A model generated the notes under the pieces. It was not told the origin of the DNA and searched no databases. It saw nothing but the letters and a program-made list of their open reading frames with translations. Shown in pieces: positions 1 to 11,700 of a stretch of 64,000 nt of DNA. Position 1 is the stretch's first letter. Each line of letters opens with the position of its first letter. Source of the DNA: Ptiloglossa arizonensis (lineage: Eukaryota > Arthropoda > Insecta > Hymenoptera > Colletidae); contig NW_027478980.1 of NCBI RefSeq assembly GCF_051014685.1, positions 62,001 to 126,000 on the forward strand. The letters run 5' to 3'. The position numbers were made by a program, and so were the translations under genes.

Positions 1-73
1 AGAAGACAACACATTTTTCGCACTTCTGCTGCTCCAAACGCTTAACCAGAATGGGCTAGGGAGAAAATACACA

Positions 74-90
74 TACCGTTGTAATCGGGC
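74..90 (+). other. CENP-B-box-like motif (first copy; present in most monomers)
   Basis: This 17-bp stretch, TACCGTTGTAATCGGGC at phase 75-91, lines up without gaps with the mammalian CENP-B box YTTCGTTGGAARCGGGA. It matches 7 of the 9 essential positions (CG at 4-5, A at 10, CGGG at 13-16) and 12 of 17 overall. Both T residues of the TTCG core are missing. In alpha satellite this box recruits CENP-B, a pogo-transposase-derived protein; whether this organism has such a protein is unknown. Monomer types differ in the motif. GTGATC types lose the core A, and GGTCGAG, CGAGCGAG and AATTGGG types lose one CGGG position. Function is inference only. Confidence 0.4.
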
Positions 91-176
91 GAGTTTCTAC
101 TTTCAGTTACAATAGGAATTTTTGGGTTAGGTCAATCCGTTCGCGAGAAATGGGAGTTTGAATCCAAGAAATGGTT

Positions 177-353
177 GAGAAGACAACAAATTTTTCGCAC
201 TTCTGCTGCTCCAATCGCTTAACCAGAATGGCCTACGGGGAAAAATACACGTACCGTTGTAATCGGGCGAGTTTCTACTTTCAGATGCAACAGGAATTTT
301 TGGGTTAGGTCAATCCGTTCGCGAGAAATGGGAGTTTGAAGCCAAGAAATGGT
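177..353 (+). repeat. First complete monomer in the chosen phase (reference unit)
   Basis: This is one full 177-bp unit running from GAGAAGACAAC to AAGAAATGGT. It is a CCAATCG / CCTACGGGG / GATGCAACAGG type, one of the commonest monomer types here. Other types are told apart by diagnostic stretches. Phase 1-11 is GAGAAGAC, GAGAAGGC, TAGAAAAGGC or GACAAGAC. Phase 20-24 is CGCAC, CGCAA or CACAA. Phase 36-41 is CCAAAC, CCAATC or TCAAAC. Phase 56-62 is CCTAGGG, CCTACGG, CCTAGTG or CCTTGGG. Phase 82-88 is GTAATCG, GTGATCG or GTATTCG. Phase 106-117 is AGATGCAACAGG, AGATGCAATAGG, AGTTACAATAGG, ACATGCAATAAG or AAAGGCAATAGG. These codes are used to define the higher-order units below. Confidence 0.95.
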
Positions 354-2160
354 AGAAAAGGCAAACAATTTTTCACAATTCTGCTGCTCCAAACGCTTAA
401 CCAGAATGGCCTAGGGAAAAAATACACATACCGTTGTGATCGGGCGAGTTTCTACTTTCAGATGCAATAGGAATTTTTGGGTTGGGTCAATCCGTTCGCG
501 AGATATGGGAGTTTGAATCCAAGAAATGTTTGAGAAGACAACAAATTTTTCGCACTTCTGCTGCCCCAATCGCATAACCAGAATGGCCTTGGGAAAAAAT
601 ACACATACCGTTGTATTCGGGCGAGTTTCTACTTTCAAAGGCAATAGGAATTTTTGGGTTAGGTCAATCCGTTCGCGAGATATGAGAGTTTGAAGCTAAG
701 ATATGGTTGCGAAGACAACAAATTTTTCGCAAATCTGCTGCTCCAAACGCTTAACCAGAATGGCCTAGGGAAAAAATACACATACCGTTGTAATCGGGCG
801 AGTTTCTACTTTTAGATGCAATAGGAATTTTTGGGTTAGGTCAATCCGTTCGCGAGATAAGGGAGTTTGAAGACAAGAAATGGTTGAGAAGGCAAAAAAT
901 TTTTCGCAATTCTGCTGCTCCAAACGCTTAACCAGAATGGCCTAGGGAAAAAATACACATACCGTTGTAATCGAGCGAGTTTCTACTTTCAGATGCAACA
1001 GGAATTTTTGGGTTAGGTCAATCCGTTCGCGAGATATGGGAGTTTGAATACAAGAAATGGTTGAGAAGACAACAAATTTTTCGCACTTCTGCTGCTCCAA
1101 ACGCTTAACCAGAATGGGCTAGGGAGAAAATACACATACCGTTGTAATCGGGCGAGTTTCTACTTTCAGTTACAATGGGAATTTTTGGGTTAGGTCAATC
1201 CGTTCGCGAGATATGGGAGTTTGAATACAAGAAATGGTTGAGAAGACAACAAATTTTTCGCACTTCTGCTGCTCCAAACGCTTAACCAGAATGGGCTAGG
1301 GAGAAAATACACATACCGTTGTAATCGGGCGAGTTTCTACTTTCAGTTACAATGGGAATTTTTGGGTTAGGTCAATCCGTTCGCGAGATATGGAACTTTG
1401 AAGCTAAGAAATGGTTGACAAGACTACAAATTTTTCGCACTTCTGCTGCTCCAATCGCTTAACCAGAATAGCCTAGGGGAAAAATACACGTACCGTTGTA
1501 ATCGGGCGAGTTTCTACTTTCATATGCAATAGGAATTTTTGGGTTAGGTCAATCCGTTCGCGAGATATGGGAGTTTGAATCCAAGAAATGGTTGAGAAGA
1601 CAACAAATTTTTCGCACTTCTGCTGCTCCAATCGCTTAACCAGAATGGCCTACGGGGAAAAATACACGTACCGTTGTAATCGGGCGAGTTTCTACTTTCA
1701 GATGCAACAGGAATTTTTGGGTTAGGTCAATCCGTTCGCGAGAAATGGGAGTTTGAAGCCAAGAAATGGTAGAAAAGGCAAAAAATTTTTCACAATTCTG
1801 CTGCTCCAAACGCTTAACCAGAATGGCCTAGGGAAAAAATACCCATACCGTTGTAATCGGGCGAGTTTCTACTTTCAGATGCAACAGGAATTTTTGGGTT
1901 AGGTCAATCCGTTCGCGAGAAATGGGAGTTTGAAACCAAGAAATGGTAGAAAAGGCAAAAAATTTTTCGCAATTCTGCTGCTCCAAACGCTTAACCAGAA
2001 TGGCCTAGGGAAAAAATACCCATACCGTTGTAATCGGGCGAGTTTCTACTTTCATATGCAATAGGAATTTTTGGGTTAGGTCAATCGGTTCGCGAGATAT
2101 GGGAGTTTCAAGCTAAGAAATGTTTGAGAAGACAAAAAATTTTTCGCACTTCTGCTGCTC

Positions 2161-4815
2161 CAAACGCTTCACCAGAAGGGCCTAGGGATAAAATACACAT
2201 ACCGTTGTAATCGGGCGAGTTTCTACTTTCACATGCAATAAGAATTTTTGGGTTAGGTCAATCCGTTCGCGAGATATGGGACTTTGAAGCTACGAAATGG
2301 TTGACAAGACAACAAATTTTTCGCACTTCTACTGCTCCAATCGCTTAACCAGAATGGCCTAGTGGAAAAATACACCTACCGTTGTAATCGGGCGAGTTTC
2401 TACTTTCAAATGCACAAGGAACTTTGGGTTAGGTCAACCCGTTCGCTTGATATGGGAGTTTGAAGCCAAGAAATGGTTGAGAAGACAACAAATTTTTCGC
2501 ACTTCTGCTGCTCCAAACGCTTCACCAGAAGGGCCTAGGGAAAAAATACACATACCGTTGTAATCGGGCGAGTTTCTACTTTCACATGCAATAAGAATTT
2601 TTGGGTTAGGTCAATCCGTTCGCGAGATATGGGAGTTTGAATCCAAGAAATGGTTGAGAAGACAACAAATTTTTCGCACTTCTGCTGCTCCAATCGCTTA
2701 ACCAGAATGGCCTACGGGGAAAAATACACGTACCGTTGTAATCGGGCGAGTTTCTACTTTCAGATGCAACAGGAATTTTTGGGTTAGGTCAATCCGTTCG
2801 CGAGAAATGGTAGTTTGAATCCAAGAAATGGTAGAAAAGGCAAAAAATTTTTCACAATTCTGCTGCTCCAAACGCTTAACCAGAATGGCCTAGGGAAAAA
2901 ATACACATACCGTTGTGATCGGGCGAGTTTCTACTTTCAGATGCAATAGGAATTTTTGTGTTGGGTCAATCCGTTCGCGAGATATGGGAGTTTGAAGACA
3001 AGAAATGGTTGAGAAGGCAAAAAATTTTTCGCAATTCTGCTGCTCCAAACGCTTAACCAGAATGGCCTAGGAAAAAAATACACATACCGTTGTAATCGGG
3101 CGAGTTTCTACTTTCAGATGCAATAGGAATTTTTGGGTTAGGTCAATCCGTTCGCGAGGTATGGGAGTTTGAAGCCAAGAAATGGTAGAGATGGCAAAAA
3201 ATTTTTCGCAATTCTGCTGCTCCAAACGCTTAACCAGTATGGACTAGGGAAAAAATAAACATACCGTTGTAATCGGGCGAGTTTCTACTTTCAGATGCAA
3301 TAGGAATTTTTGGGTTAGGTCAATCCGTTCGCGAGAAATGGTAGTTTGAATCCAAGAAATGGTAGAAAAGGCAAAAAATTTTTCACAATTCTGCTGCTCC
3401 AAACGCTTAACCAGAATGGCCTAGGGAAAAAATACACATACCGTTGTGATCGGGCGAGTTTCTACTTTCAGATGCAATAGGAATTTTTGGGTTGGGTCAA
3501 TCCGTTCGCGAGATATGGGAGTTTGAAGACAAGAAATGGTTGAGAAGGCAAAAAATTTTTCGCAATTCTGCTGCTCCAAACGCTTAACCAGAATGACCTA
3601 GGGAAAAAATACACGTACCGTTGTAATCGGGCGAGTTTCTACTTTCAGATGCAACAGGAATTTTTGGGTTAGGTCAATCCGTTCGCGAGAAATGGGAGTT
3701 TGAAGCCAAGAAATGGTAGAAAAGGCAAAAAATTTTTCACAATTCTGCTGCTTCAAACGCTTAACCAGAATGGCCTAGGGAAAAAATACACATACCGTTG
3801 TGATCGGGCGAGTTTCTACTTTGAGATGCAATAGGAATTTTTGGGTTGGGTCAATCCGTTCGCGAGGTATGGGAGTTTGAAGCCAAGAAATGGTTGAGAA
3901 TGCAAAAAATTTTTCGCAATTCTGCTGCTTCAAACGCTTAACCAGAATGGCCTAGGGAAAAAATACACACACCGTTGTATTCGGGCGAGTTTCTACTTTC
4001 AAAGGCAATAGGAATTTTTGGGTTAGGTCAATCCGTTCGCGAGATATGAGAGTTTGAAGCTAAGATATGGTTGAGAAGGCAAAAAATTTTCGCAATTCTG
4101 CTGCTCCAAACGCTTAACCAGAATGGCCTAGGGAAAAAATACCCATACCGTTGTAATCGGGCGAGTTTCTACTTTCATATGCAATAGGAATTTTTGGGTT
4201 AGGTCAATCGGTTCGCGAGATATGGGAGTTTCAAGCTAAGAAATGTTTGAGAAGACAACAAATTTTTCGCACTTCTGCTGCTCCAATCGCTTAACCAGAA
4301 TGGCCTACGGGGAAAAATACACGTACCGTTGTAATCGGGCGAGTTTCTACTTTCAGATGCAACAGGAATTTTTGGGTTAGGTCAATCCGTTCGCGAGAAA
4401 TGGGAGTTTGAAGCCAAGAAATGGTAGAAAAGGCAAAAAATTTTTCACAATTCTGCTGCTCCAAACGCTTAACCAGAATGGCCTAGGGAAAAAATACCCA
4501 TACCGTTGTAATCGGGCGAGTTTCTACTTTCAGATGCAACAGGAATTTTTGGGTTAGGTCAATCCGTTCGCGAGAAATGGGAGTTTGAAACCAAGAAATG
4601 GTAGAAAAGGCAAAAAATTTTTCGCAATTCTGCTGCTCCAAACGCTTAACCAGAATGGCCTAGGGAAAAAATACCCATACCGTTGTAATCGGGCGAGTTT
4701 CTACTTTCATATGCAATAGGAATTTTTGGGTTAGGTCAATCGGTTCGCGAGATATGGGAGTTTCAAGCTAAGAAATGTTTGAGAAGACAACAAATTTTTC
4801 GCACTTCTGCTGCTC
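2161..4815 (+). repeat. 20-mer HOR family, 15-monomer unit (2655 bp)
   Basis: This unit runs between two CGCTTCACC / GGGATAAAA monomers (CAAACG at 2161 and 4816), exactly 15 x 177 bp. The order matches the full 20-monomer unit at 37963-41502, except that unit monomers 2 and 7 are fused into one hybrid (2338-2513), removing five monomers. The hybrid starts as the CCTAGTGG type and ends as the short TGCACAAGGAACTTTGGG type. The third copy of the CCCATACC monomer here keeps CCTAGGGAAAAAATACCC and lacks the one-base deletion present at 34450, 37812 and 41352. Confidence 0.85.
2376..2414 (+). other. Hybrid-monomer junction (unit monomers 2 and 7)
   Basis: Left of this stretch the monomer is the CCTAGTGG / ACACCTACC type. 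Right of it, the monomer is the TGCACAAGGAACTTTGG type. Both parents are identical in the 39 bp between, so the exchange lies inside it. The event removed five monomers (885 bp) from this unit. Confidence 0.75.
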
Positions 4816-6246
4816 CAAACGCTTCACCGGAAGGGCCTAGGGATAAAATACACATACCGTTGTAATCGGGCGAGTTTCTACTTTCACATGCAATAAGAAT
4901 TTTTGGGTTAGGTCAATCCGTTCGCGAGATATGGGACTTTGAAGCTACGAAATGGTTGACAAGACAACAAATTTTTCGCACTTCTACTGCTCCAATCGCT
5001 TAACCAGAATGGCCTAGTGGAAAAATACACCTACCGTTGTAATCGGGCGAGTTTCTACTTTCAAATGCAATAGGAATTTTTGGGTTAGGTCAATCCGTTC
5101 GCGAGATATGGGAGTTTGAATCCAAGAAATGGTTGAGAAGACAACAAATTTTTCGCACTTCTGCTGCTCCAATCGCTTAACCAGAATGGCCTACGGGGAA
5201 AAATACACGTACCTTTGTAATCGGGCGAGTTTCTACTTTCAGATGCAACAGGAATTTTTGGGTTAGGTCAATCCGTTCACGAGAAATGGTAGTTTGAAGA
5301 CAAGAAATGGTTGAGAAGGCAAAAAATTTTTCGCAATTCTGCTGCTCCAAACGCTTAACCAGAATGGCCTAGAAAAAAAATACACATACCGTTGTAATCG
5401 GGCGAGTTTCTACTTTCAGATGCAATAGGAATTTTTGGGTTAGGTCAATCCGTTCGCGAGGTATGGGAGTTTGAAGCCAAGAAATGGTAGAGATGGCAAA
5501 AAATTTTTCGCAATTCTGCTGCTCCAAACGCTTAACCAGTATGGACTAGGGAAAAAATAAACATACCGTTGTAATCGGGCGAGTTTCTACTTTCAGATGC
5601 AATAGGAATTTTTGGGTTAGGTCAATCCGTTCGCGAGAAATGGTAGTTTGAATCCAAGAAATGGTAGAAAAGGCAAAAAATTTTTCACAATTCTGCTGCT
5701 CCAAACGCTTAACCAGAATGGCCTAGGGAAAAAATACACATACCGTTGTGATCGGGCGAGTTTCTACTTTCAGATGCAATAGGAATTTTTGGGTTGGGTC
5801 AATCCGTTCGCGAGATATGGGAGTTTGAAGACAAGAAATGGTTGAGAAGGCAAAAAATTTTTCGCAATTCTGCTGCTAAAAACGCTTAACCAGAATGACC
5901 TAGGGAAAAAATACACGTAGCGTTGTAATCGGGCGAGTTTCTACTTTCAGATGCAACAGGAATTTTTGGGTTAGGTCAATCCGTTCGCGAGAAATGGGAG
6001 TTTGAAGCCAAGAAATGGTAGAAAAGGCAAAAAATTTTTCACAATTCTGCTGCTTCAAACGCTTAACCAGAATGGCCTAGGGAAAAAATACACATACCGT
6101 TGTATTCGGGCGAGTTTCTACTTTCAAAGGCAATAGGAATTTTTGGGTTAGGTCAATCCGTTCGCGAGATATGAGAGTTTGAAGCTAAGATATGGTTGAG
6201 AAGGCAAAAAATTTTCGCAATTCTGCTGCTCCAAACGCTTAACCAG
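4816..6246 (+). repeat. 20-mer HOR family, decayed partial unit
   Basis: This starts like the other units (CGCTTCACC with GGGATAAAA, then CCTAGTGG, then CCTACGGGG) but has lost several monomers through at least three fusions. GAGAAATGGTAGTTTGAAGAC near 5281-5303 joins two types. The TGCTTCAAACG monomer near 6050 switches from the GTGATC to the GTATTC form. The monomer at 6217-6246 joins the AAAAATTTTCGC type to the CAGTATGGAC type. Private changes include CTGCTAAAAACGC near 5872 and CGTAGCG near 5916. It leads into the transition segment shared with 45590 onward. Confidence 0.75.
6217..6246 (+). other. Hybrid-monomer junction shared with 45560-45589
   Basis: The AAAAATTTTCGC-type head (unit monomer 17) is joined to the CAGTATGGAC-type body (unit monomer 6). 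The switch lies within 30 bp common to both parents. The same unusual join is found in super-block 2, so it was made before the super-blocks separated. Confidence 0.75.
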
Positions 6247-8710
6247 TATGGACTAGGGAAAAAATACACATACCGTTGTAATCGGTCGAGTTTCTACTTT
6301 CACATGCAATAAGAATTTTTGGGTTAGGTCAATCCGTTCGCGAGATATGGGAGTTTGAAGCCAAGAAATGGTTGAGAATGCAAAAAATTTTTCACAATTC
6401 TGCTGCACCAAACGCTTAACCAGAATGACCTAGGGAAAAAATACACGTACCGTTGTAATCGGGCGAGTTTCTACTTTCAAATGCACTAGGAACTTTGGGT
6501 TAGGTCAACCCGTTCGCTTGATATGGGAGTTTGAAGCCAAGAAATGGTTGAGAAGACAACAAATTTTTCGCACTTCTGCTGCTCCAAACGCTTCACCAGA
6601 AGGGCCTAGGGAAAAAATACACATACCGTTGTAATCGGGCGAGTTTCTACTTTCACATGCAATAAGAATTTTTGGGTTAGGTCAATCCGTTCGCGAGATA
6701 TGGGAGTTTGAAGCCAAGAAATGGTTGAGAAGGCAAAAAATTTTTCGCAATTCTGCTGCTTCAAACGCTTAACCAGAATGGCCTAGGGAAAAAACACACA
6801 TTCCGTTGTAATCGGGCGAGTTTCTACTTTCAGATGCAATAGGAATTTTTGGGTTAGGTCAATCCGTTCGCGAGATATGGGCGCTTGAAGACAAGAAATG
6901 GTTGAGAAGGCAAAAATTTTTTCGCAATTCTGCTGCTCCAAACGCTTAACCAGAATGGCCTAGGGAAAAAATACGCGTACCGTTGTAATCGGGCGAGTTT
7001 CTACTTTCAGTTACAATAGGAATTTTTGGGTTAGGTCAATCCGTTCGCGCGATATGGGACTTTGAAGCTAAGAAATGGTTGACAAGACAACAAATTTTTC
7101 GCACTTCTGCTGCTCCAATCGCTTAACCAGAATGGCCTAGGGGAAAAATACACGTACCGTTGTAATCGGGCGAGTTTCTACTTTCAGATGCAACAGGAAT
7201 TTTTGGGTTAGGTCAATCCGTTCGCGAGATATGAGACTTTGAAGCTAAGAAATGGTTGACAAGACAACAAATTTTTCGCACTTCTACTGCTCCAATCGCT
7301 TAACCAGAATGGCCTAGTGGAAAAATACACCTACCGATGTAATCGGGCGAGTTTCTACTTTCAAATGCAATAGGAATTTTTGGGTTAGGTCAATCGGTTC
7401 GCGAGATATGGGAGTTTCAAGCTAAGAAATGTTTGAGAAGACAACAAATTTTTCGCACTTCTGCTGCTCCAAACGCTTCACCAGAAGGGCCTAGGGAAAA
7501 AATACACATACCGTTGTAATCGGGCGAGTTTCTACTTTCACATGCAATAGGAATTTTTGGGTTAGGTCAATCCTTCCGCGAGATATGGGAGTTTGAATCC
7601 AAGAAATGGTTGAGAAGACAACAAATTTTTCGCACTTCTGCTGCTCCAAACGCTTAACCAGAATGGCCCAGGGAAAAAATACGCATACCGTTGTAATCGG
7701 GCGAGGGTCTACTTTCAGTTACAATAGGAATTTTTGGGTTAGGTCAATCCGTTCGCGAGATATGGGACTTTGAAACAAAGAAATGGTTGACAAGACAACG
7801 AATTTTTCGCACTTCTGCTGCTCCAATCGCTTAACCAGAATGGCCTAGGGGAGAAATACACGTACCGTTGTAATCGGGCGAGTTTCTACTTTCATATGCA
7901 ATAGGAATTTTTGGGTTAGGTCAATCCGTTCGCGAAAAATGGGAGTTTGAAGCCAAGATATGGTGGAGAAGACAACTAATTTTTCGCAAATCTGCTGCTC
8001 CAAACGCTTAACCAGAATGGCCTAGGGAAAAGATACACATACCGTTGTAATCGGGCGAGTTTCTACTTTCAGACGCGGAAGGAATTTTTGAGTTTGTTCA
8101 ATCCGTTCGCGAGATATGGGACTGTGATGCTAAGAAATGGTTGAGAAGACAACAAATATTTCGCAATTCTGCTGCTCCAAACGCTTAACCAGAATGGCCA
8201 AGGGAAAAAATACGCATACCGTTGTAATCGGGCGAGTTTCTACTTTCAGATGCAACAGGAACTTTTTGGTTAGGTCAATCCGTTCGCGAGAAATGGCAGT
8301 TTGAAGCCAAGAAATGGTTGAGAATGCAAAAAATTTTTCGCAATTCTGCTGCTTCAAACGCTTAACCAGAATGGCCTAGGGAAAAAATACACATACCGTT
8401 GTAATCGGGCGAGTTTCTACTTTCAGATGCAACAGGAATTTTTGGGTTAGGTCAATCCGTTCGCGCGAAATGGGAGTTTGAAACCAAGAAATGGTTGAGA
8501 AGACAACAAATATTTCGCAATTCTGCTGCTCCAAAGGCTTAACCAGAATGGCCTAGGGAAAAAATACACATACCGTTGTAATCGAGCGAGTTTCTACTTT
8601 CAGATGCAATAGGAATTTTTGGGTTAGGTCAATCCGTTCGCGAGATATGGGAGTTTGAAGACAAGAATTGGTTGAGAAGGCAAAAAATTTTTCGCAATTC
8701 TGCTGCTCCA
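6247..8710 (+). repeat. Transition segment of super-block 1
   Basis: About 14 monomers link the 20-mer family to the 11-mer units. Recognisable types in order include AATCGGTCGAG, TGCACCAAACG with the short AGGAACTTTGGG, CGCTTCACC, ACACACATTCCG, ACGCGTACCG, CCTAGTGG, GCGAGGGTCTAC and GACGCGGAAGG. The same order is found at 45590-48231, where one extra monomer (CCTACGAGG type, near 47010) is present. No coding or regulatory feature is visible. Confidence 0.75.
6801..6817 (+). other. Best CENP-B-box-like match, super-block 1
   Basis: TTCCGTTGTAATCGGGC in this monomer replaces the usual TAC start with TTC and matches 8 of 9 essential CENP-B box positions. The only core mismatch is C for T at position 3. 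It is preceded by ACACACA. The same variant is at 46144-46160. Confidence 0.4.
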
Positions 8711-11700
8711 AACTCTTAACCAGAATGGCCTAGGGAAAAAATACACATACCGTTGTAATCGGGCGAGTTTCTACTTTCAGACGCAACAGGAATTTTTGGG
8801 TTAGGTCAATCCGTTCGCGAGATATGGGAGTTTGAATACAAGAAATGGTTGAGAAGACAACAAATTTTTCGCACTTCTGCTGCTCCAAACGCTTAACTAG
8901 AATGGGCTAGGGAGAAAATACACATACCGTTGTAATCGGGCGAGTTTCTACTTTCAGTTACAATAGGAATTTTTGGGTTAGGTCAATCCGTTCGCGAGAT
9001 ATGGAACTTTGAAGCTAAGAAATGGTTGACAAGACAAAAAATTTTTCGCACTTCTGCTGCTCCAATCGCTTAACCAGAATGGCCTAGGGGAAAAATACTC
9101 GTACCGTTGTAATCGGGCGAGTTCCTACTTTCATATGCAATAGGAATTTCTGGGTTAGGTCAATCCGTTCGCGAGATGTGGGAGTTTGAATCCAAGAAAT
9201 GGTTGAGAAGACAACAAATTTTTCGCACTTCTGCTGCTCCAATCGCTTAACCAGAATGGCCTACGGGGAAAAATACACGTACCGTTGTAATCGGGCGAGT
9301 TTCTACTTTCAGATGCAACAGGAATTTTTGGGTTAGGTCAATCCGTTCGCGAGAAATGGGAGTTTGAAGCCAAGAAATGGTAGAAAAGGCAAAAAATTTT
9401 TCACAATTCTGCTGCTCCAATCGCTTAACCAGAATGGCCTACGAGGAAAAATACACCTACCGTTGTAATCGGGCGAGTTTCTACTTTCAAATGCAATAGG
9501 AATTTTTGGGTTAGGTCAATCCGTTCGCGAGATATGAGAGTTTGAAGCTAAGATATGGTTGAGAAGTCAACAAATATTTCGCAAATCTGCTGCTCCAAAC
9601 GCTTAACCAGAATGGCCTAGGGAAAAAATACGCATACCGTTGTAATCGGGCGAGGGTCTACTTTCAGTTACAATAGGAATTTTTGGGTTAGGTCAATCCG
9701 TTCGCGAGATATGGGACTATGAAGCCAAGGAATGGTTGACAAGACAACGAATTTTTCGCACTTCTGCTGCTCCAATCGCTTAACCAGAATGGCCTAGGGG
9801 AGAAATACACGTACCGTTGTAATCGGGCGAGTTTCTACTTTCATATGCAATAGGAATTTTTGGGTTAGGTCAATCCGTTCGCGAAAAATGGGAGTTTGAA
9901 GCCAAGATATGGTGGAGAAGACAACTAATTTTTCGCAAATCTGCTGCTCCAAACGCTTAACCAGAATGGCCTAGGGAAAAGATACACATACCGTTGTAAT
10001 CGGGCGAGTTTCTACTTTCAGACGCGGAAGGAATTTTTGAGTTTGTTCAATCCGTTCGCGAGATATGGGACTGTGATGCTAAGAAATGGTTGAGAAGACA
10101 ACAAATATTTCGCAATTCTGCTGCTCCAAACGCTTAACCAGAATGGCCAAGGGAAAAAATACGCATACCTTTGTAATCGGGCGAGTTTCTACTTTCAGAT
10201 GCAACAGGAACTTTTTGGTTAGGTCAATCCGTTCGCGAGAAATGGCAGTTTGAAGCCAAGAAATGGTTGAGAATGCAAAAAATTTTTCGCAATTCTGCTG
10301 CTTCAAACGCTTAACCAGAATGGCCTAGGGAAAAAATACACATACCGTTGTAATCGTGCGAGTTTCTACTTTCAGATGCAACAGGAATTTTTGGGTTAGG
10401 TCAATCCGTTCGCGAGAAATGGGAGTTTGAAACCAAGAAATGGTTGAGAAGACAACAAATATTTCGCAATTCTGCTGCTCCAAACGCTTAACCAGAATGG
10501 CCTAGGGAAAAAATACACATACCGTTGTAATCGAGCGAGTTTCTACTTTCAGATGCAATAGGAATTTTTGGGTTAGGTCAATCCGTTCGCGAGATATGGG
10601 AGTTTGAAGACAAGAATTGGTTGAGAAGGCAAAAAATTTTTCGCAATTCTGCTGCTCCAAACTCTTAACCAGAATGGCCTAGGGAAAAAATACACATACC
10701 GTTGTAATCGGGCGAGTTTCTACTTTCAGACGCAACAGGAATTTTTGGGTTAGGTCAATCCGTTCGCGAGATATGGGAGTTTGAATACAAGAAATGGTTG
10801 AGAAGACAACAAATTTTTCGCACTTCTGCTGCTCCAAACGCTTAACTAGAATGGGCTAGGGAGAAAATACACATACCGTTGTAATCGGGCGAGTTTCTAC
10901 TTTCAGTTACAATAGGAATTTTTGGGTTAGGTCAATCCGTTCGCGAGATATGGAACTTTGAAGCTAAGAAATGGTTGACAAGACAAAAAATTTTTCGCAC
11001 TTCTGCTGCTCCAATCGCTTAACCAGAATGGCCTAGGGGAAAAATACTCGTACCGTTGTAATCGGGCGAGTTTCTACTTTCATATGCAATAGGAATTTCT
11101 GGGTTAGGTCAATCCGTTCGCGAGATGTGGGAGTTTGAATCCAAGAAATGGTTGAGAAGACAACAAATTTTTCGTACTTCTGCTTCTCCAATCGCTTAAC
11201 CAGAATGGCCTACGGGGAAAAATACACGTACCGTTGTAATCGGGCGAGTTTCTACTTTCAGATGCAACAGGAATTTTTGGGTTAGGTCAATCCGTTCGCG
11301 AGAAATGGGAGTTTGAAGCCAAGAAATGGTAGAAAAGGCAAAAAATTTTTCACAATTCTGCTGCTCCAAACGCTTAACCAGAATGGCCTAGGGAAAAAAT
11401 AGACATACCGTTGTGATCGGGCGAGTTTCTACTTTCAGATGCAATAGGAATTTTTGGGTTAGGTCAATCCGTTCGCGAGGTATGGGAGTTTGAATGCAAG
11501 AAATGGTAGAGAAAGCAAAAAAATTTTCGCAATTCTGCTGCTCCAAACGCTTAACCAGTATGGACTAGGGAAAAAATACACATACCGTTGTAATCGGTCG
11601 AGTTTCTACTTTCACATACAATAAGAATTTTTGTGTTAGGTCAATCCGTTCGCGAGATATGGGAGTTTGAAGCCAAGAAATGGTTGAGAATGCAAAAATT

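Larger units (their letters stand above)
1..2160 (+). repeat. Lead-in segment of super-block 1
   Basis: This holds about 12 monomers of mixed type. The first four run GGGCTAGGGAGA, CCTACGGGG, GTGATC and GTATTC, and the same four occur at 31025-31735. Positions 1 to about 1030 align with 31025 to about 32054. Then about 354 bp (two monomers of the GGGCTAGGGAGA type, roughly 1032-1385) are present here but absent from copy 2. Alignment resumes at 1386 = 32056 and runs to the start of the 20-mer family at 2161 = 32831. No gene or other element is visible. Confidence 0.8.

Noticed and set aside
77..89. Zinc-cluster (Gal4-type) binding site from the CCG/CGG dyad
   Set aside because: Those proteins are fungal and nothing else in the window suggests a fungus; kept only as a generic dyad observation.
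124..131. GGGTTAGG in each monomer as a telomere-derived motif
   Set aside because: Eight bases matching TTAGGG-type repeats occur once per monomer without tandem extension, and the GGGTTGGG and TGTGTTAGG variants show no constraint. Chance is sufficient.
177..353. Identity with known centromeric satellites (Arabidopsis 178 bp, Brassica CentBr, primate alpha)
   Set aside because: Similar length, but I could recognise no shared sequence apart from the CENP-B-like stretch. A database search of the consensus would be decisive.
2088..2097. GGTTCGCGAG in the AATCGGTTCGCG monomers as an RNA polymerase III B box
   Set aside because: It matches only the first six bases of GGTTCGANNCC, lacks the following A, has no convincing A box at tRNA-like spacing, and is restricted to one monomer type.
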